From NCBI GenBank assembly GCA_946482515.1, contig CAMLRS010000002.1, positions 341,057 through 405,056 of the forward strand: DNA of 64,000 bases, read 5' to 3'. The notes under the pieces were generated by a model, which made no database searches, was not told where the DNA came from, and worked only from the letters and a program-made list of their open reading frames with translations. The first letter of the stretch is position 1. Each line of letters starts with the position of its first letter. This DNA is from an uncultured Flavobacteriales bacterium (GTDB lineage: Bacteria > Bacteroidota > Bacteroidia > Flavobacteriales > Crocinitomicaceae). Below, piece after piece: positions 49,845 to 58,502 of the stretch. The position numbers and the translations under genes are program-made.

Positions 49845-50510
49845 TTAGTCTTTTTCCGGCTTTTCGCCAGTGCGACACTTGTCTTCCTTCAGTTGCTTCA
49901 ATTGTTCTTCTGTCAGGATCTTTTTCAATTCGTCACGTTTGGTTTGGTGAAGGCTTTTCATTTCGGCCTTTCTCTGCTCATCCGTGAGGGCTGTATCGGC
50001 ACGAAGGGCTTCTCTCTTCTGATCCATGAGCAGGTTCAGGTCTGTGAGCTTCTTCTTCTGGTCGTCTGTTAAAGTCAGCTCTTTGCCAAGATGGTCCGTT
50101 TGCATTTGCGCCCGTTCTTCCGGAGTCGCATTCTTCCACTGTTCCCGGTTTTTCTTCGCCTCGGCTTTCATGGCTTCCTGCTTTTCCGCAAGCTGCTTCC
50201 GCTGTTCGTCGGTCAGCATTGCTTCTACCTGTTCCTTCGTTGCTTTGTGCTGCGCTTTCATGGCTTCGCGTCTGGCTTCGTCGGTCATGGTCGTATCGGC
50301 CCGCAAGGCCTCATTTTTCTTTACGGCATCGTGGTTGATCGCGTTTAGCTTGCTCTTCTGATCATCGCTGAGTGTCAGCTGTTTCGCCATCCGTTCGGTT
50401 TTCATTTTCGCGCGCTCTTCAGCTGTCATCTTGTGATGCTTCTCCTGCGCACAAACCACCGTTGTCATCAACAACGCCGCTGCTACCAATCCTGTTTTTA
50501 CTACTCTCAT
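49845..50510 (-). CDS. Spy/CpxP-like helical periplasmic protein with exact internal duplication
   Basis: A 221-residue protein with a signal peptide (MRVVKTGLVAAALLMTTVVCA). The mature part is highly charged and helical. Residues 28-110 and 128-210 are a duplication that aligns without a gap at a spacing of exactly 100 (EERAKM/EERAQM, QLTLSDDQ/ELTLTDDQ, EALRADTTMTDE/EALRADTALTDE). Each half contains an LTxxQ-like motif, as in Spy and CpxP periplasmic chaperones. Chaperone activity is inferred from that motif alone. A weak CGGCTTTG box is seen upstream. Confidence 0.75.
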   Translation of the reverse strand: MRVVKTGLVAAALLMTTVVCAQEKHHKMTAEERAKMKTERMAKQLTLSDDQKSKLNAINHDAVKKNEALRADTTMTDEARREAMKAQHKATKEQVEAMLTDEQRKQLAEKQEAMKAEAKKNREQWKNATPEERAQMQTDHLGKELTLTDDQKKKLTDLNLLMDQKREALRADTALTDEQRKAEMKSLHQTKRDELKKILTEEQLKQLKEDKCRTGEKPEKD

Positions 50511-50655
50511 GCTGTTGGGTTTTATTTACTGCTTGGATAAGCACAAAGCCGAAAGGTTGAATCGGGATGGGTGTTTTAACAAATGATTAAGAAAGGCCTA
50601 TACGTAAACGTTGAAAACCATCCGGTGAAATACCGGCTTTTCCGCCTCCGATTCC

Positions 50656-50663
50656 TATCTTTG
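50656..50663 (+). promoter_or_regulatory. -7 element TATCTTTG of the helicase operon
   Basis: An exact TAnnTTTG match, 5 bases before the ATG at 50669. It decides the start, since the upstream GTG lies inside the box. A small CCGGT/ACCGG hairpin lies at 50622-50636. Confidence 0.6.
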
Positions 50664-50668
50664 TGTTC

Positions 50669-52969
50669 ATGGATTACCTGGACAGTCTGAATGAAAGCCA
50701 GCGCGTTGCTGTCGAAAACATCGAAGGACCTACAATGGTCATTGCCGGCGCCGGATCAGGCAAAACGCGCGTACTGACTTTTCGTATCGCTTACATGATG
50801 CAGAACGGCGTGGATCCGTTCAATATCCTGGCGCTTACGTTTACCAACAAAGCCGCCAAGGAAATGACCGAGCGTATCGGCTCTATCGTCGGCAGCACGG
50901 AAGCCAAAAACATCACAATGGGAACGTTCCACTCGGTGTTTGCACGCATCCTGCGCTTCAATGCCGATCGGCTGGGCTATCCGCGCGATTTTACCATTTA
51001 CGATACACAGGATACCAAAAGCCTGCTCAAAGACATTGTTAAGGAGCTGGCCCTCGACGATAAGATCTACAAACCATCGATGGTTTACGGACGTATTTCC
51101 GCTGCGAAAAACAACCTCATTTCACCGGAAGCGTATGCCGAAAACCCGGAGATCATTGCCGAAGACCGTCAGAGCCAGCGACCGGAACTGGCGCGATTGT
51201 ACAAAGCTTACACGGTGCGCTGCTTCAAGGCCGGCGCCATGGATTTCGACGATCTGTTGTACCAGACCAACGTGCTACTCCGCGATTTCCCGGATGTCTT
51301 GCACTATTACCAGCAGAAATTCCGCTACATCCTCGTGGATGAGTACCAGGATACGAACTATGCTCAGTATCTGATTGTGAAGAAGCTAGCGGCCGTGTAC
51401 GAGAACATCTGCGTGGTGGGCGATGATGCACAAAGTATTTACTCCTTCCGCGGGGCGAATATTCAGAACATCCTGAATTTCAGGAACGATTACCCGGATT
51501 TCAAGCTCTTCAAACTCGAACAGAATTACCGCAGTACGCAAACCATCGTGGAAGCGGCCAACAGCGTGATTTCGCGCAACAAAGACCAGATCAAGAAAAG
51601 CGTATGGACGCACAACGATCGCGGAACGCCGATCAAAGTCATCCGTACGCTCACCGATAACGAAGAAGGCAAGATCATCGCCAACCGGATGTTCGACATC
51701 AAGCACGCCGATGGCGGCAAGTGGAGCGATTTTGCGATCCTGTACCGCACCAACCGGCAGTCGCGTTCTTTCGAGGAAGCCCTGCGTAAGCTCAACATGC
51801 CCTACAAGATTTATGGCGGCTTGTCGTTCTACCAGCGCAAGGAAATCAAGGACCTCCTCGCCTATTTCCGACTGGCGGCCAACCAAAAGGACGAAGAGGC
51901 GCTCAAGCGGGTGATCAACTACCCGAAGCGCGGAATTGGTAAAACATCGTGGGAAACGGTCGTGATCGCTGCCAATCAATACGATGTATCACTGTGGGAT
52001 GTGATTGCCGATTTTTCGAAATACCAGGTGAATATTCCGACGGCTACGCGTTCCAAAATCGCAGAGTTTGTGATCATGATCCAGAGCTTTACCGCTCAGC
52101 TGATGACGCATTCGGCTTACGATCTCGCGCAGCACATTGCTAAATCGTCGGGCATTCTCAAAGAGCTCTACAGCGAAAAGGACAAAGGTCCGGAAGAAGT
52201 GGAGCGCTACCAGAACATCGAAGAATTGCTCGCCGGTATCAAGGAATTTACCGTTTCACAGGGTGATGAGCTCGTTACGCTGGCCGATTTTATGATCGAC
52301 GTGGCGCTGCTCACCGATGCCGACAACGACAAGGAAGACGATAAGAATAAGATCACGATGATGACCATTCACTCGAGCAAAGGACTCGAGTTTCCGCACG
52401 TTTTCCTCGTAGGACTGGAAGAAAACCTGTTCCCTTCGCAGCTGTCGATCACTTCGCGGGCCGAGCTCGAAGAAGAACGCCGCTTGTTTTACGTGGCCGT
52501 AACGCGGGCAGAAAAAACCTGTACGATCTCCTATGCGACTTCGCGCTTCCAGTGGGGAAACCTCGTTTCTTCCGAGCCGAGCCGTTTTATCGCAGAAATC
52601 AACCAGGATTACCTGAGCTTTGAAAGCCCGTATGGAACTTCACAAGGCGGCGGACGATCATTGAGCTCTGGCAGAAGCGGCTTCGACCAACCGTTTACCG
52701 GCGGACTGAACAAAACGGCTTCCACCGGATCCATCTTGCCACGCTCGCTCAAAAGCATGAACGATCTTTCGGCCAAACCGTCGACATCGAATGCCGGTGA
52801 GCTGGATATCAAAGTGGGCTACAATGTGGAACACGATCGTTTCGGAAAAGGAAAGGTGACCAAGCTGGAAGGCTCAGGCGTCGATAAAAAAGCCACGATC
52901 TTTTTCCCGCATGCCGGCGCAAAAACATTGCTGCTGCGCTTCGCGAAACTGACTATCTTGGACGACTAA
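50669..52969 (+). CDS. UvrD/PcrA-type superfamily 1 DNA helicase
   Basis: A 766-residue 3'-5' helicase starting MDYLDSLNESQ. Motifs: Walker A GAGSGKT (27-33), Ia LTFTNKAAKEM, II DEYQDTN, III GDDAQSIYSFRGA, IV QNYRST, V HSSKGLEFPHVF, VI VAVTRAEK. The C-terminal extension (GYNVEHDRFGKGKVTKLEG...FFPHAGAKTLLLRF) is the Tudor-like element typical of PcrA/UvrD proteins of Bacteroidota. Roles in repair and replication restart are likely. The start is preferred over upstream codons because of the promoter box. A lipoprotein gene follows by 10 bases. Confidence 0.92.
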   Translation: MDYLDSLNESQRVAVENIEGPTMVIAGAGSGKTRVLTFRIAYMMQNGVDPFNILALTFTNKAAKEMTERIGSIVGSTEAKNITMGTFHSVFARILRFNADRLGYPRDFTIYDTQDTKSLLKDIVKELALDDKIYKPSMVYGRISAAKNNLISPEAYAENPEIIAEDRQSQRPELARLYKAYTVRCFKAGAMDFDDLLYQTNVLLRDFPDVLHYYQQKFRYILVDEYQDTNYAQYLIVKKLAAVYENICVVGDDAQSIYSFRGANIQNILNFRNDYPDFKLFKLEQNYRSTQTIVEAANSVISRNKDQIKKSVWTHNDRGTPIKVIRTLTDNEEGKIIANRMFDIKHADGGKWSDFAILYRTNRQSRSFEEALRKLNMPYKIYGGLSFYQRKEIKDLLAYFRLAANQKDEEALKRVINYPKRGIGKTSWETVVIAANQYDVSLWDVIADFSKYQVNIPTATRSKIAEFVIMIQSFTAQLMTHSAYDLAQHIAKSSGILKELYSEKDKGPEEVERYQNIEELLAGIKEFTVSQGDELVTLADFMIDVALLTDADNDKEDDKNKITMMTIHSSKGLEFPHVFLVGLEENLFPSQLSITSRAELEEERRLFYVAVTRAEKTCTISYATSRFQWGNLVSSEPSRFIAEINQDYLSFESPYGTSQGGGRSLSSGRSGFDQPFTGGLNKTASTGSILPRSLKSMNDLSAKPSTSNAGELDIKVGYNVEHDRFGKGKVTKLEGSGVDKKATIFFPHAGAKTLLLRFAKLTILDD

Positions 52970-52979
52970 TACAACTGCT

Positions 52980-53840
52980 ATGAATAAACTTTTCCTATTA
53001 CTGCTGCTTCCGATCGGAGTTGCTTCCTGTAATTTCAACAAATCGGTCAGCACCAATCTCAATACAGGCCTTACTACCAAAGGCAACGGATTGTCGTGCG
53101 AAGATGTGAAGCTCGTTATCAACGATGAAGAGATCACGCGCAACGAGCTCCAATACGCCGAAAAACTGGAAATGTATTTTGAATCCATGAAAGGATTCGT
53201 CAAGAAGAATGGTGAGCTCCGTTTCGGAATGCGCATGCTGGTTACCGGCAAACAAGGTGATACCGTTTTATTCAACCCGGATCTTTACGCCGAAGCGGAA
53301 CCTGCCAAAGAACCACAACCGACGCTGAAACCGTTTCTTGCCATTGGACAGCCAATTGGTTCCGGAAAGGAATACACACTCACCATCCACATTTGGGATA
53401 AGAACGGAACAGGAACGTTCCATGCCGAATTACCTTTTACCGTGAAGCGTAACCAGGCGATGAAGGTTCAGCAGTCGCAGATCACCTTTAAGGAATGCTA
53501 CATCACCGATGACAAAACCCAGACGCTCATTCCCGGCGACGAAGTACAAGGCGGCACCACCATTGATTTGTTTTTCCAGGGTGTGGAAGGATTCCAGGAA
53601 AACAACGGTGCGTGTGCGATCGATGCATCACTTCTGATACAGGATGCGCAGGGGAATGTCCTGTTCCAGGAAACCGATATGCTGGGTGAAAGACCGGTTA
53701 CTCCGGAAGAGCTCCGGGAGGCGTTTGTGTTTTACGTTTCGCTGCCTAAAACGCAGGGAAAGATCAAGGTAATCAGTACCATCCGCGACAAAAACAACGG
53801 CAATCAGCTGAAGGCTGTGACGAAATTGAAAGTCGTGTAA
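52980..53840 (+). CDS. Two-repeat lipoprotein, unknown
   Basis: A 286-residue lipoprotein: MNKLFLLLLLPIGVAS-Cys17. Residues about 45-155 and 170-285 look like two related beta-rich halves (FESMKGFVKKNGELRFGMRMLVTGKQGDTVLF against FFQGVEGFQENNGACAIDASLLIQDAQGNVLF), each ending in a strand pair (FHAELPFTV / VTKLKVV). No family is recognised. It follows the helicase gene by 10 bases and is likely co-transcribed, though no functional link is obvious. Confidence 0.7.
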   Translation: MNKLFLLLLLPIGVASCNFNKSVSTNLNTGLTTKGNGLSCEDVKLVINDEEITRNELQYAEKLEMYFESMKGFVKKNGELRFGMRMLVTGKQGDTVLFNPDLYAEAEPAKEPQPTLKPFLAIGQPIGSGKEYTLTIHIWDKNGTGTFHAELPFTVKRNQAMKVQQSQITFKECYITDDKTQTLIPGDEVQGGTTIDLFFQGVEGFQENNGACAIDASLLIQDAQGNVLFQETDMLGERPVTPEELREAFVFYVSLPKTQGKIKVISTIRDKNNGNQLKAVTKLKVV

Positions 53841-53858
53841 TATTTTTTCACCACAAGA

Positions 53859-53984
53859 ATCTGCCAAAGGCAGATGAAGACGAATTGCAGACCGCGGTTG
53901 GCGGTCGTAGCAATGAGGTAGGCACAAAAGAGCAGGCTGATATACCACGCATAGTTTGGAGCGTCCCGATCTAAAAGTCGGGAC
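53859..53984. repeat. Two palindromic elements after the helicase operon
   Basis: ATCTGCC-aaa-GGCAGAT at 53859-53875 and GTCCCGA/TCGGGAC at 53963-53984, in a 175-base spacer without a gene. The first resembles 31722-31739 and the second 21566-21586. They may be small REP-like elements or weak terminators. Confidence 0.55.
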
Positions 53985-54015
53985 TACACAAAAGCCTACT
54001 TTATTACGACCTGTA

Positions 54016-54741
54016 TCACCAGAAGAAGATCTCTTTCAGGACCCTGTCGCCGTAAGGCTGTCCTTTCATTTTTTCGGTCATTTCAACACGCAGCTCTTCT
54101 TCGGTGTATTCTTTTCCTTTCTTCTTCGGAACGGCCAGTTGTTCTTCCGTCGGCGCTACAATTTCTACGGAAGTCGCAAAGTATACCACACCACCGTCTT
54201 CGGTAGCCAGACCTAAAATAGCCCCCGGCAATCCCTGCACACTTTCCGGCCCTACCGTCGGGATGATATCCGTGGTGAACCAGGCGTAAATGCGTGTTGT
54301 GTCGTCTTTTTGCCAGATCGCGCGCGTACACTCATAGCCGGCGATGTCCCGGGTCTTGTCAGTGATCTGCCATTTACGCTCCGACAAGGAATCGTTGAGG
54401 ATCAGCTGTGATCCCCACATATCCATGATCACTATGCGCTGATCGGCTGCGAAGTTCTGATAAACGGCGTTCTTGGTCGTTGCCCAGGCCATCTGGTCCT
54501 GCACTTCAGGCATGACATACGTAAATGCAGAAATGGAATCGTTGAAGAACAACACGAATTTGTCCGTACGGATCTTGTCTGCCTCTTTGATCCATTCCTT
54601 CATACGCTCATCGTCGAACTTCTTGTAGAGATTCGTGCGGCGCTCGTATGTGATTTTTCCACGCTGTACGAGCTGCGCCTGCGTACTTCCTGCCACCAGC
54701 AGGAAAGCCATCGCTATGATTAGTTTACCACATGTGTTCAT
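54016..54741 (-). CDS. GLPGLI family protein
   Basis: A 241-residue secreted protein with a signal peptide (MNTCGKLIIAMAFLLVAGSTQAQ). It has the GLPGLI family name motif in VQGLPGAILGL and the characteristic KWQITDKTRDIAGYECTRAI and AWFTTDIIPTVGPES stretches. The function is unknown; these genes are commonly next to a TonB-type outer-membrane barrel. Here it overlaps the barrel gene by 17 bases, so the two must be made together. Confidence 0.9.
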   Translation of the reverse strand: MNTCGKLIIAMAFLLVAGSTQAQLVQRGKITYERRTNLYKKFDDERMKEWIKEADKIRTDKFVLFFNDSISAFTYVMPEVQDQMAWATTKNAVYQNFAADQRIVIMDMWGSQLILNDSLSERKWQITDKTRDIAGYECTRAIWQKDDTTRIYAWFTTDIIPTVGPESVQGLPGAILGLATEDGGVVYFATSVEIVAPTEEQLAVPKKKGKEYTEEELRVEMTEKMKGQPYGDRVLKEIFFW

Positions 54742-57457
54742 CTTCTACTTTCGTATGGAGGTTGTTAAACTTCAGCGTCACTTTCAGGAGGAAATAACGC
54801 GTAATAATATTGGTAATGTTATCCGTGATGACATTGTCGGAAACATCGCGGTAGGCGCTCACGTTCTGGCCCAACAGGTCGTATCCTTCAACTCCCACAC
54901 GGAGGTTCCCTGTTTTCAGGAAAGCGCGCTCGATGGTTGCATTCCAGAGTGCATAGTTTACGCCGTAACCAGCAGTCCTTTGTGAATTGATGTTATACGT
55001 AAAGTCCGAACGGAAGTAGAAACGTCCCGGCAATGTCCAGTCGATCGCAGCTTCGATATTGTAGGTGCTATAAGGCTGGTTACTGGCCGAGCTCAGCGTA
55101 TTTTTCGGCATGTTGTAATCGATACCACCACCAACGCTCAGTTCCAGTGAGTCGCCACCGTAGGAGATTTCCAGGTCACCGCCCACACCGGTGTTCAATG
55201 ATCTGTTCCGCTGCAGCTGGATGTAGTTTTCCGAGCTGGTGAAGTTTCCGTTCGCATTCACCGTCAGGCGCATGTCCTTTACAGGAAGCGGCATTCCAGA
55301 TCCCATCCAGTAGTAAAAATAATCGGCACGGTCTACGTTGATGGCCTGTGAGATTGTACGGTTGAACGCATCGTATGTCACTGAAGAGCTGAACGCATTT
55401 TTCTGGTAGGTGTAGCTGGTTCCGGCATACACATAGAAGCCCGACAATCCTCGCCACATATTGTAGTTGGTACTGATGGAATGCGTGTAGTTTGGATTGA
55501 GCTCTGCGTTACCGATACGCACGAAGTTCGGGTTGCTGTTGTCCTGTACCGGCTGCAATTGATCAACCGATGGCAGCGATGAGCTGGTGTTGTACTGAAC
55601 ACGCAAGCGGTTGCTGTTAGAGAATTTGTACGTAAACACCACGCGTGGCAACACGTTGTTCAATCCTTGCGGGATCAATGTATCGGTAAACAGGTTACGG
55701 TTCTCAATCGAAATAGTGCGTACACGTGTCCCGAAAGAGATGCGCGCTTTGGCGTTTTCATAGATCAGGAATGCTCCTGCACGGTGCTGCTGACGCTGTG
55801 TCTCGAACTGGTTGGAGAACAGGGAATCTACTTCCACGTACTCACCGTTGAGGTTGTTAAATGTCGTTTTGCGCTGATCGTTGTCGTTGCGATAGAATTC
55901 GTAATCGAACTCGGCCTTCCATTTCTTGAATCCGGCGATTGGCTCCACATAGTTGACATAAGCCGTGTGGCCCATTTTGTTGCTACGGTTTTCCTTTTTC
56001 TGGTCGTAGCGCTGGTTGATCTGCTGGGTCTCGGCGTTGATATCGGTAGAAAGCAGGTAACCATTCGAGCTGTTCTGCGACGTACTGAGGTTATAGCGCA
56101 GCAAGAGCTTCCTGTTTTTCTTGAGGAAGTCCTTGTGCAGACGCACGGTACCATTCAGGTCCATTCCTTCTGCATCGGTACGGTTAAAAATGGACGTATT
56201 GCGTGATGTATCGCCGGCTTCGCTCAGGAAGTTGGTCGACGAATTGCTGTTCTGACTCGTTTGATTGAGCGTGAATTTCGGCTCGATCTCCAGTCTCGTA
56301 AGTGAATCCAGCTCCTGGGTGAATTTCAAACCTATCTGGTGCTTGATGTACTTGGAACGGTCGTCCGAAACCTGATCGGTCGTGTAGGTCGTGTCCGTAA
56401 GGAAGTACTGCGAACGACTCTGATTACTGGTTTTGATCAGGTTGTCGGTGTAAGTGTAGTTCAGACGCACACGACCGCCTTTCCAAAGCTTTTGATCGAG
56501 GTAGAATCCGGCGCGCCAGGTTTGCGGGATACCATTGGACGTTCTGCTGTCGTCGTTGTCGTTCCATTCCATCAGGTCGTCGGATTCATTCCAGCCACCG
56601 CCTTCACTCATCCCGAATTTGAACATATCCATCTGGTTGAAGTTCGAGCGCGGAGTATTGGAGCCCAAGCCGAACACACCTATTTTCTGATTCGGATTGT
56701 AGGTATTGAACAGGAATTCGCCTTCGTAGAATTTGGTAAAGTCGGTACCGCCCGAGGCTTTCCCGAAGTAGCCTTTCTTGGCGTCCTCTTTGAGCTTCAG
56801 ATCGAGGACCTGTATTTTTTCATCACTGCCGTCTTCGCTGTCTTTTTCGTAGATCTGAACAGACTCTACGCCTTCCGCTGCAAGGTTTTTAGTGGCGATC
56901 GTCGGATCGCTTCCAAAGAATTCATCACCGTCGACCAGTACCTGACCGATCTCTTTCCCTTGCGACTTGATCTGGCCGTTCTCGTCCACTTCGATACCCG
57001 GGAGCTTTTTCAGAAGGTCTTCAACCACCGCTCCTTCTTTGACTTTAAAGGAATCGGCGACGTAGATGAGCGTATCACCGCGGTAATAGATAGGATTCTT
57101 ATTGGCGTAGATCACGAATTCGCCGAGTGTCGTACTTTTTTCCGGCAACGGCAGCGGATCGATATTGAATTCATGGTTTTCCGGGCTCCCGAAGAAGTAG
57201 GAATTGAAATTATCGTAATCCGGATGGCTCACGATCACCTGCACGGTATCGATAGGTAGCGTAAAGCTGAATTTCCCATAAGGATCCGTGCGCTGAAAAC
57301 CGATTAATACGGAGTCTTTCACGCGAATAGTCATCGCGACGGCATTGTGGATCGGCATCTGGGCATTGGTATCCGTTACGACACCGGAAATGGTCATTTT
57401 CTGACCGAACACAGAACCCGTCAACAGTAAAAAGAGGCAGAATAGGATTTTTTTCAA
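54725..57457 (-). CDS. Outer-membrane TonB-receptor-like barrel with carboxypeptidase-regulatory domain
   Basis: A 910-residue outer-membrane protein starting at a TTG codon: MKKILFCLFLLLTGSVFGQ is a clear signal peptide, and the next ATG would remove it. A carboxypeptidase-regulatory-like domain (TISGVVTDTNAQMPIHNAVAMTIR, about 22-100) is followed by a plug-like part (VEDLLKKLPGIEVDENGQIKSQG, LVDGDEFFGSDPTIATKNL) and a long beta barrel ending ALKV-like FLLKVTLKFNNLHTKVEDEHMW. No TonB box is apparent. With the overlapping GLPGLI protein this makes a pair widespread in Bacteroidota; the substrate is unknown. A near-promoter TAACGTTG lies 6 bases before the TTG. Confidence 0.85.
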   Translation of the reverse strand: MKKILFCLFLLLTGSVFGQKMTISGVVTDTNAQMPIHNAVAMTIRVKDSVLIGFQRTDPYGKFSFTLPIDTVQVIVSHPDYDNFNSYFFGSPENHEFNIDPLPLPEKSTTLGEFVIYANKNPIYYRGDTLIYVADSFKVKEGAVVEDLLKKLPGIEVDENGQIKSQGKEIGQVLVDGDEFFGSDPTIATKNLAAEGVESVQIYEKDSEDGSDEKIQVLDLKLKEDAKKGYFGKASGGTDFTKFYEGEFLFNTYNPNQKIGVFGLGSNTPRSNFNQMDMFKFGMSEGGGWNESDDLMEWNDNDDSRTSNGIPQTWRAGFYLDQKLWKGGRVRLNYTYTDNLIKTSNQSRSQYFLTDTTYTTDQVSDDRSKYIKHQIGLKFTQELDSLTRLEIEPKFTLNQTSQNSNSSTNFLSEAGDTSRNTSIFNRTDAEGMDLNGTVRLHKDFLKKNRKLLLRYNLSTSQNSSNGYLLSTDINAETQQINQRYDQKKENRSNKMGHTAYVNYVEPIAGFKKWKAEFDYEFYRNDNDQRKTTFNNLNGEYVEVDSLFSNQFETQRQQHRAGAFLIYENAKARISFGTRVRTISIENRNLFTDTLIPQGLNNVLPRVVFTYKFSNSNRLRVQYNTSSSLPSVDQLQPVQDNSNPNFVRIGNAELNPNYTHSISTNYNMWRGLSGFYVYAGTSYTYQKNAFSSSVTYDAFNRTISQAINVDRADYFYYWMGSGMPLPVKDMRLTVNANGNFTSSENYIQLQRNRSLNTGVGGDLEISYGGDSLELSVGGGIDYNMPKNTLSSASNQPYSTYNIEAAIDWTLPGRFYFRSDFTYNINSQRTAGYGVNYALWNATIERAFLKTGNLRVGVEGYDLLGQNVSAYRDVSDNVITDNITNIITRYFLLKVTLKFNNLHTKVEDEHMW

Positions 57458-57819
57458 GGGTACAACGTTAAGTGACGTAAAATTAAGTCGAAAATGGGAT
57501 TCCTGTTACACAATTTCGTGCATCAGGTTTGAAATTGAGATGAATGGTCGGTAAAAACGTTTAATGGGTTGTCTGTTTTTTCATTTTCCCAACGATTGCC
57601 AGCTGACAAACGGGGTTGACTCTCCCGCTAATTGGCGAATTATCGAAAATATGCTATTGTCGGTATCCTTACACATACATGAAACCATTCGTGCCAAATT
57701 CGACAATTCGTGGAAAGCTTTACGCAGCGAGAAAACAGGACGGGATTTGCAACCTAACTAAACCACTATTCATATCCACTGAAAGAACCCGCCCTGTTTC
57801 TCTTAACTGCATATCTTCT
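57458..57819. other. Gene-free region before the ssb-like operon end
   Basis: No gene is supported. An inverted repeat (57729-57744 against 57788-57802; 14 of 15 bases match with one bulge) starts 17 bases downstream of the last ssb-like stop, with a 43-base loop and no T-run. A weaker dyad spans about 57600-57643. Confidence 0.5.
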
Positions 57820-58122
57820 TTAAAGCCTGATCAGCTGCCGCACTTCAATTTCGGTGATCTTGCGGGGCAAACCGCCGGGACTGACGTATGTTCGGTTAAC
57901 GAGCTTGCCTGTTACGGCCACTTTGTTTCCTTTCGTGCAATAGCGCTGAACGAACTGTGCGAGGTTGCCCCATGCGAAGAGCTGGTAACGCTCGTCGGTG
58001 GCTGTTTTGTGTTCGATCGCCACCGAAAAGCGTGCGACCATCGATCCGTTTTCAAAAGTCGTAATGCGGGCATCGCTACCGATGTTGCCTACGATCGTTA
58101 CCTGGTTTCTGAGTGAATTCAT
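57820..58122 (-). CDS. ssb: SSB-like protein 1 (100 residues, no acidic tail)
   Basis: A single OB-fold protein starting MNSLRNQVTIVGNIGSDARITTFENG and ending ITEIEVRQLIRL. It has the SSB pattern of the L12 and L45 regions (ARFSVAIEH, YQLFAWGNLAQFVQRYCTKGNKVAVTGKLVNR). The conserved acidic C-terminal tip (DDDIPF-like) of housekeeping SSB is missing, so it cannot recruit partners in the usual way. Third of three tandem paralogues; 11 bases follow the second gene's stop. The upstream in-frame codons lie inside that gene and are not used. Confidence 0.85.
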   Translation of the reverse strand: MNSLRNQVTIVGNIGSDARITTFENGSMVARFSVAIEHKTATDERYQLFAWGNLAQFVQRYCTKGNKVAVTGKLVNRTYVSPGGLPRKITEIEVRQLIRL

Positions 58123-58133
58123 TGTTTTTGGTG

Positions 58134-58484
58134 TTAGAGAATGACTAAATCGTTGACTTCGATCTCGGAAACCATCTGCCGTTTGCCGTTCTGCATCCGG
58201 TAAAACCGCGATACGAGCTTGCCTTCCACGGCTACCTGCATATCTTTCGTGCAGAGCTCTTCGATCACCGTCACCCATCTGCCCCAGGCGGTCATGCGGT
58301 GCCAGTTCTGACGTACACAGGTCGAGCCGTTTTCGTCGAGATAGGTTTCTTTGGTGACGAGTGAAAATTGGGCGACTTTTCTGCCACCCGGCAATATGGC
58401 GATTCGTGGTTGCGAGCTGACGCGGCCAATGATATGTACGTGGTTGATGTGCAGCGAACGGTCTGCTGATGTATGATGTCTCAT
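58134..58484 (-). CDS. ssb: SSB-like protein 2 (116 residues, no acidic tail)
   Basis: An OB-fold SSB with a basic, His-rich N-terminus (MRHHTSADRSLHINHVHIIGRV) and the core AQFSLVTKETYL..., HRMTAWGRWVTVIEELCTKDMQVAVEGKLVSRFYR, ending VSEIEVNDLVIL. No acidic tip is present. It is the most divergent of the three. It lies 18 bases after SSB-like 3 and 11 bases before SSB-like 1, so all three are one operon. Confidence 0.85.
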   Translation of the reverse strand: MRHHTSADRSLHINHVHIIGRVSSQPRIAILPGGRKVAQFSLVTKETYLDENGSTCVRQNWHRMTAWGRWVTVIEELCTKDMQVAVEGKLVSRFYRMQNGKRQMVSEIEVNDLVIL

Positions 58485-58502
58485 AGGTAATACGATTGGG
58501 GG

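Noticed and set aside
49775..49987. Short plus-strand frame MEWWKNN... after the orphan terminator
   Set aside because: Most of it is antisense to the Spy-like gene and no homology or signal is seen.
56339..57259. A 306-residue open frame antisense to the outer-membrane barrel gene
   Set aside because: No domain is recognisable; the long frame follows from the codon usage of the real gene on the other strand.
57597..57650. Possible integron attC or phage attachment site
   Set aside because: The weak dyad lacks the attC core GTTRRRY, and no integrase gene is nearby.
57616..58116. A plus-strand frame over the third ssb-like gene
   Set aside because: It overlaps the well-supported OB-fold gene and has no protein features.
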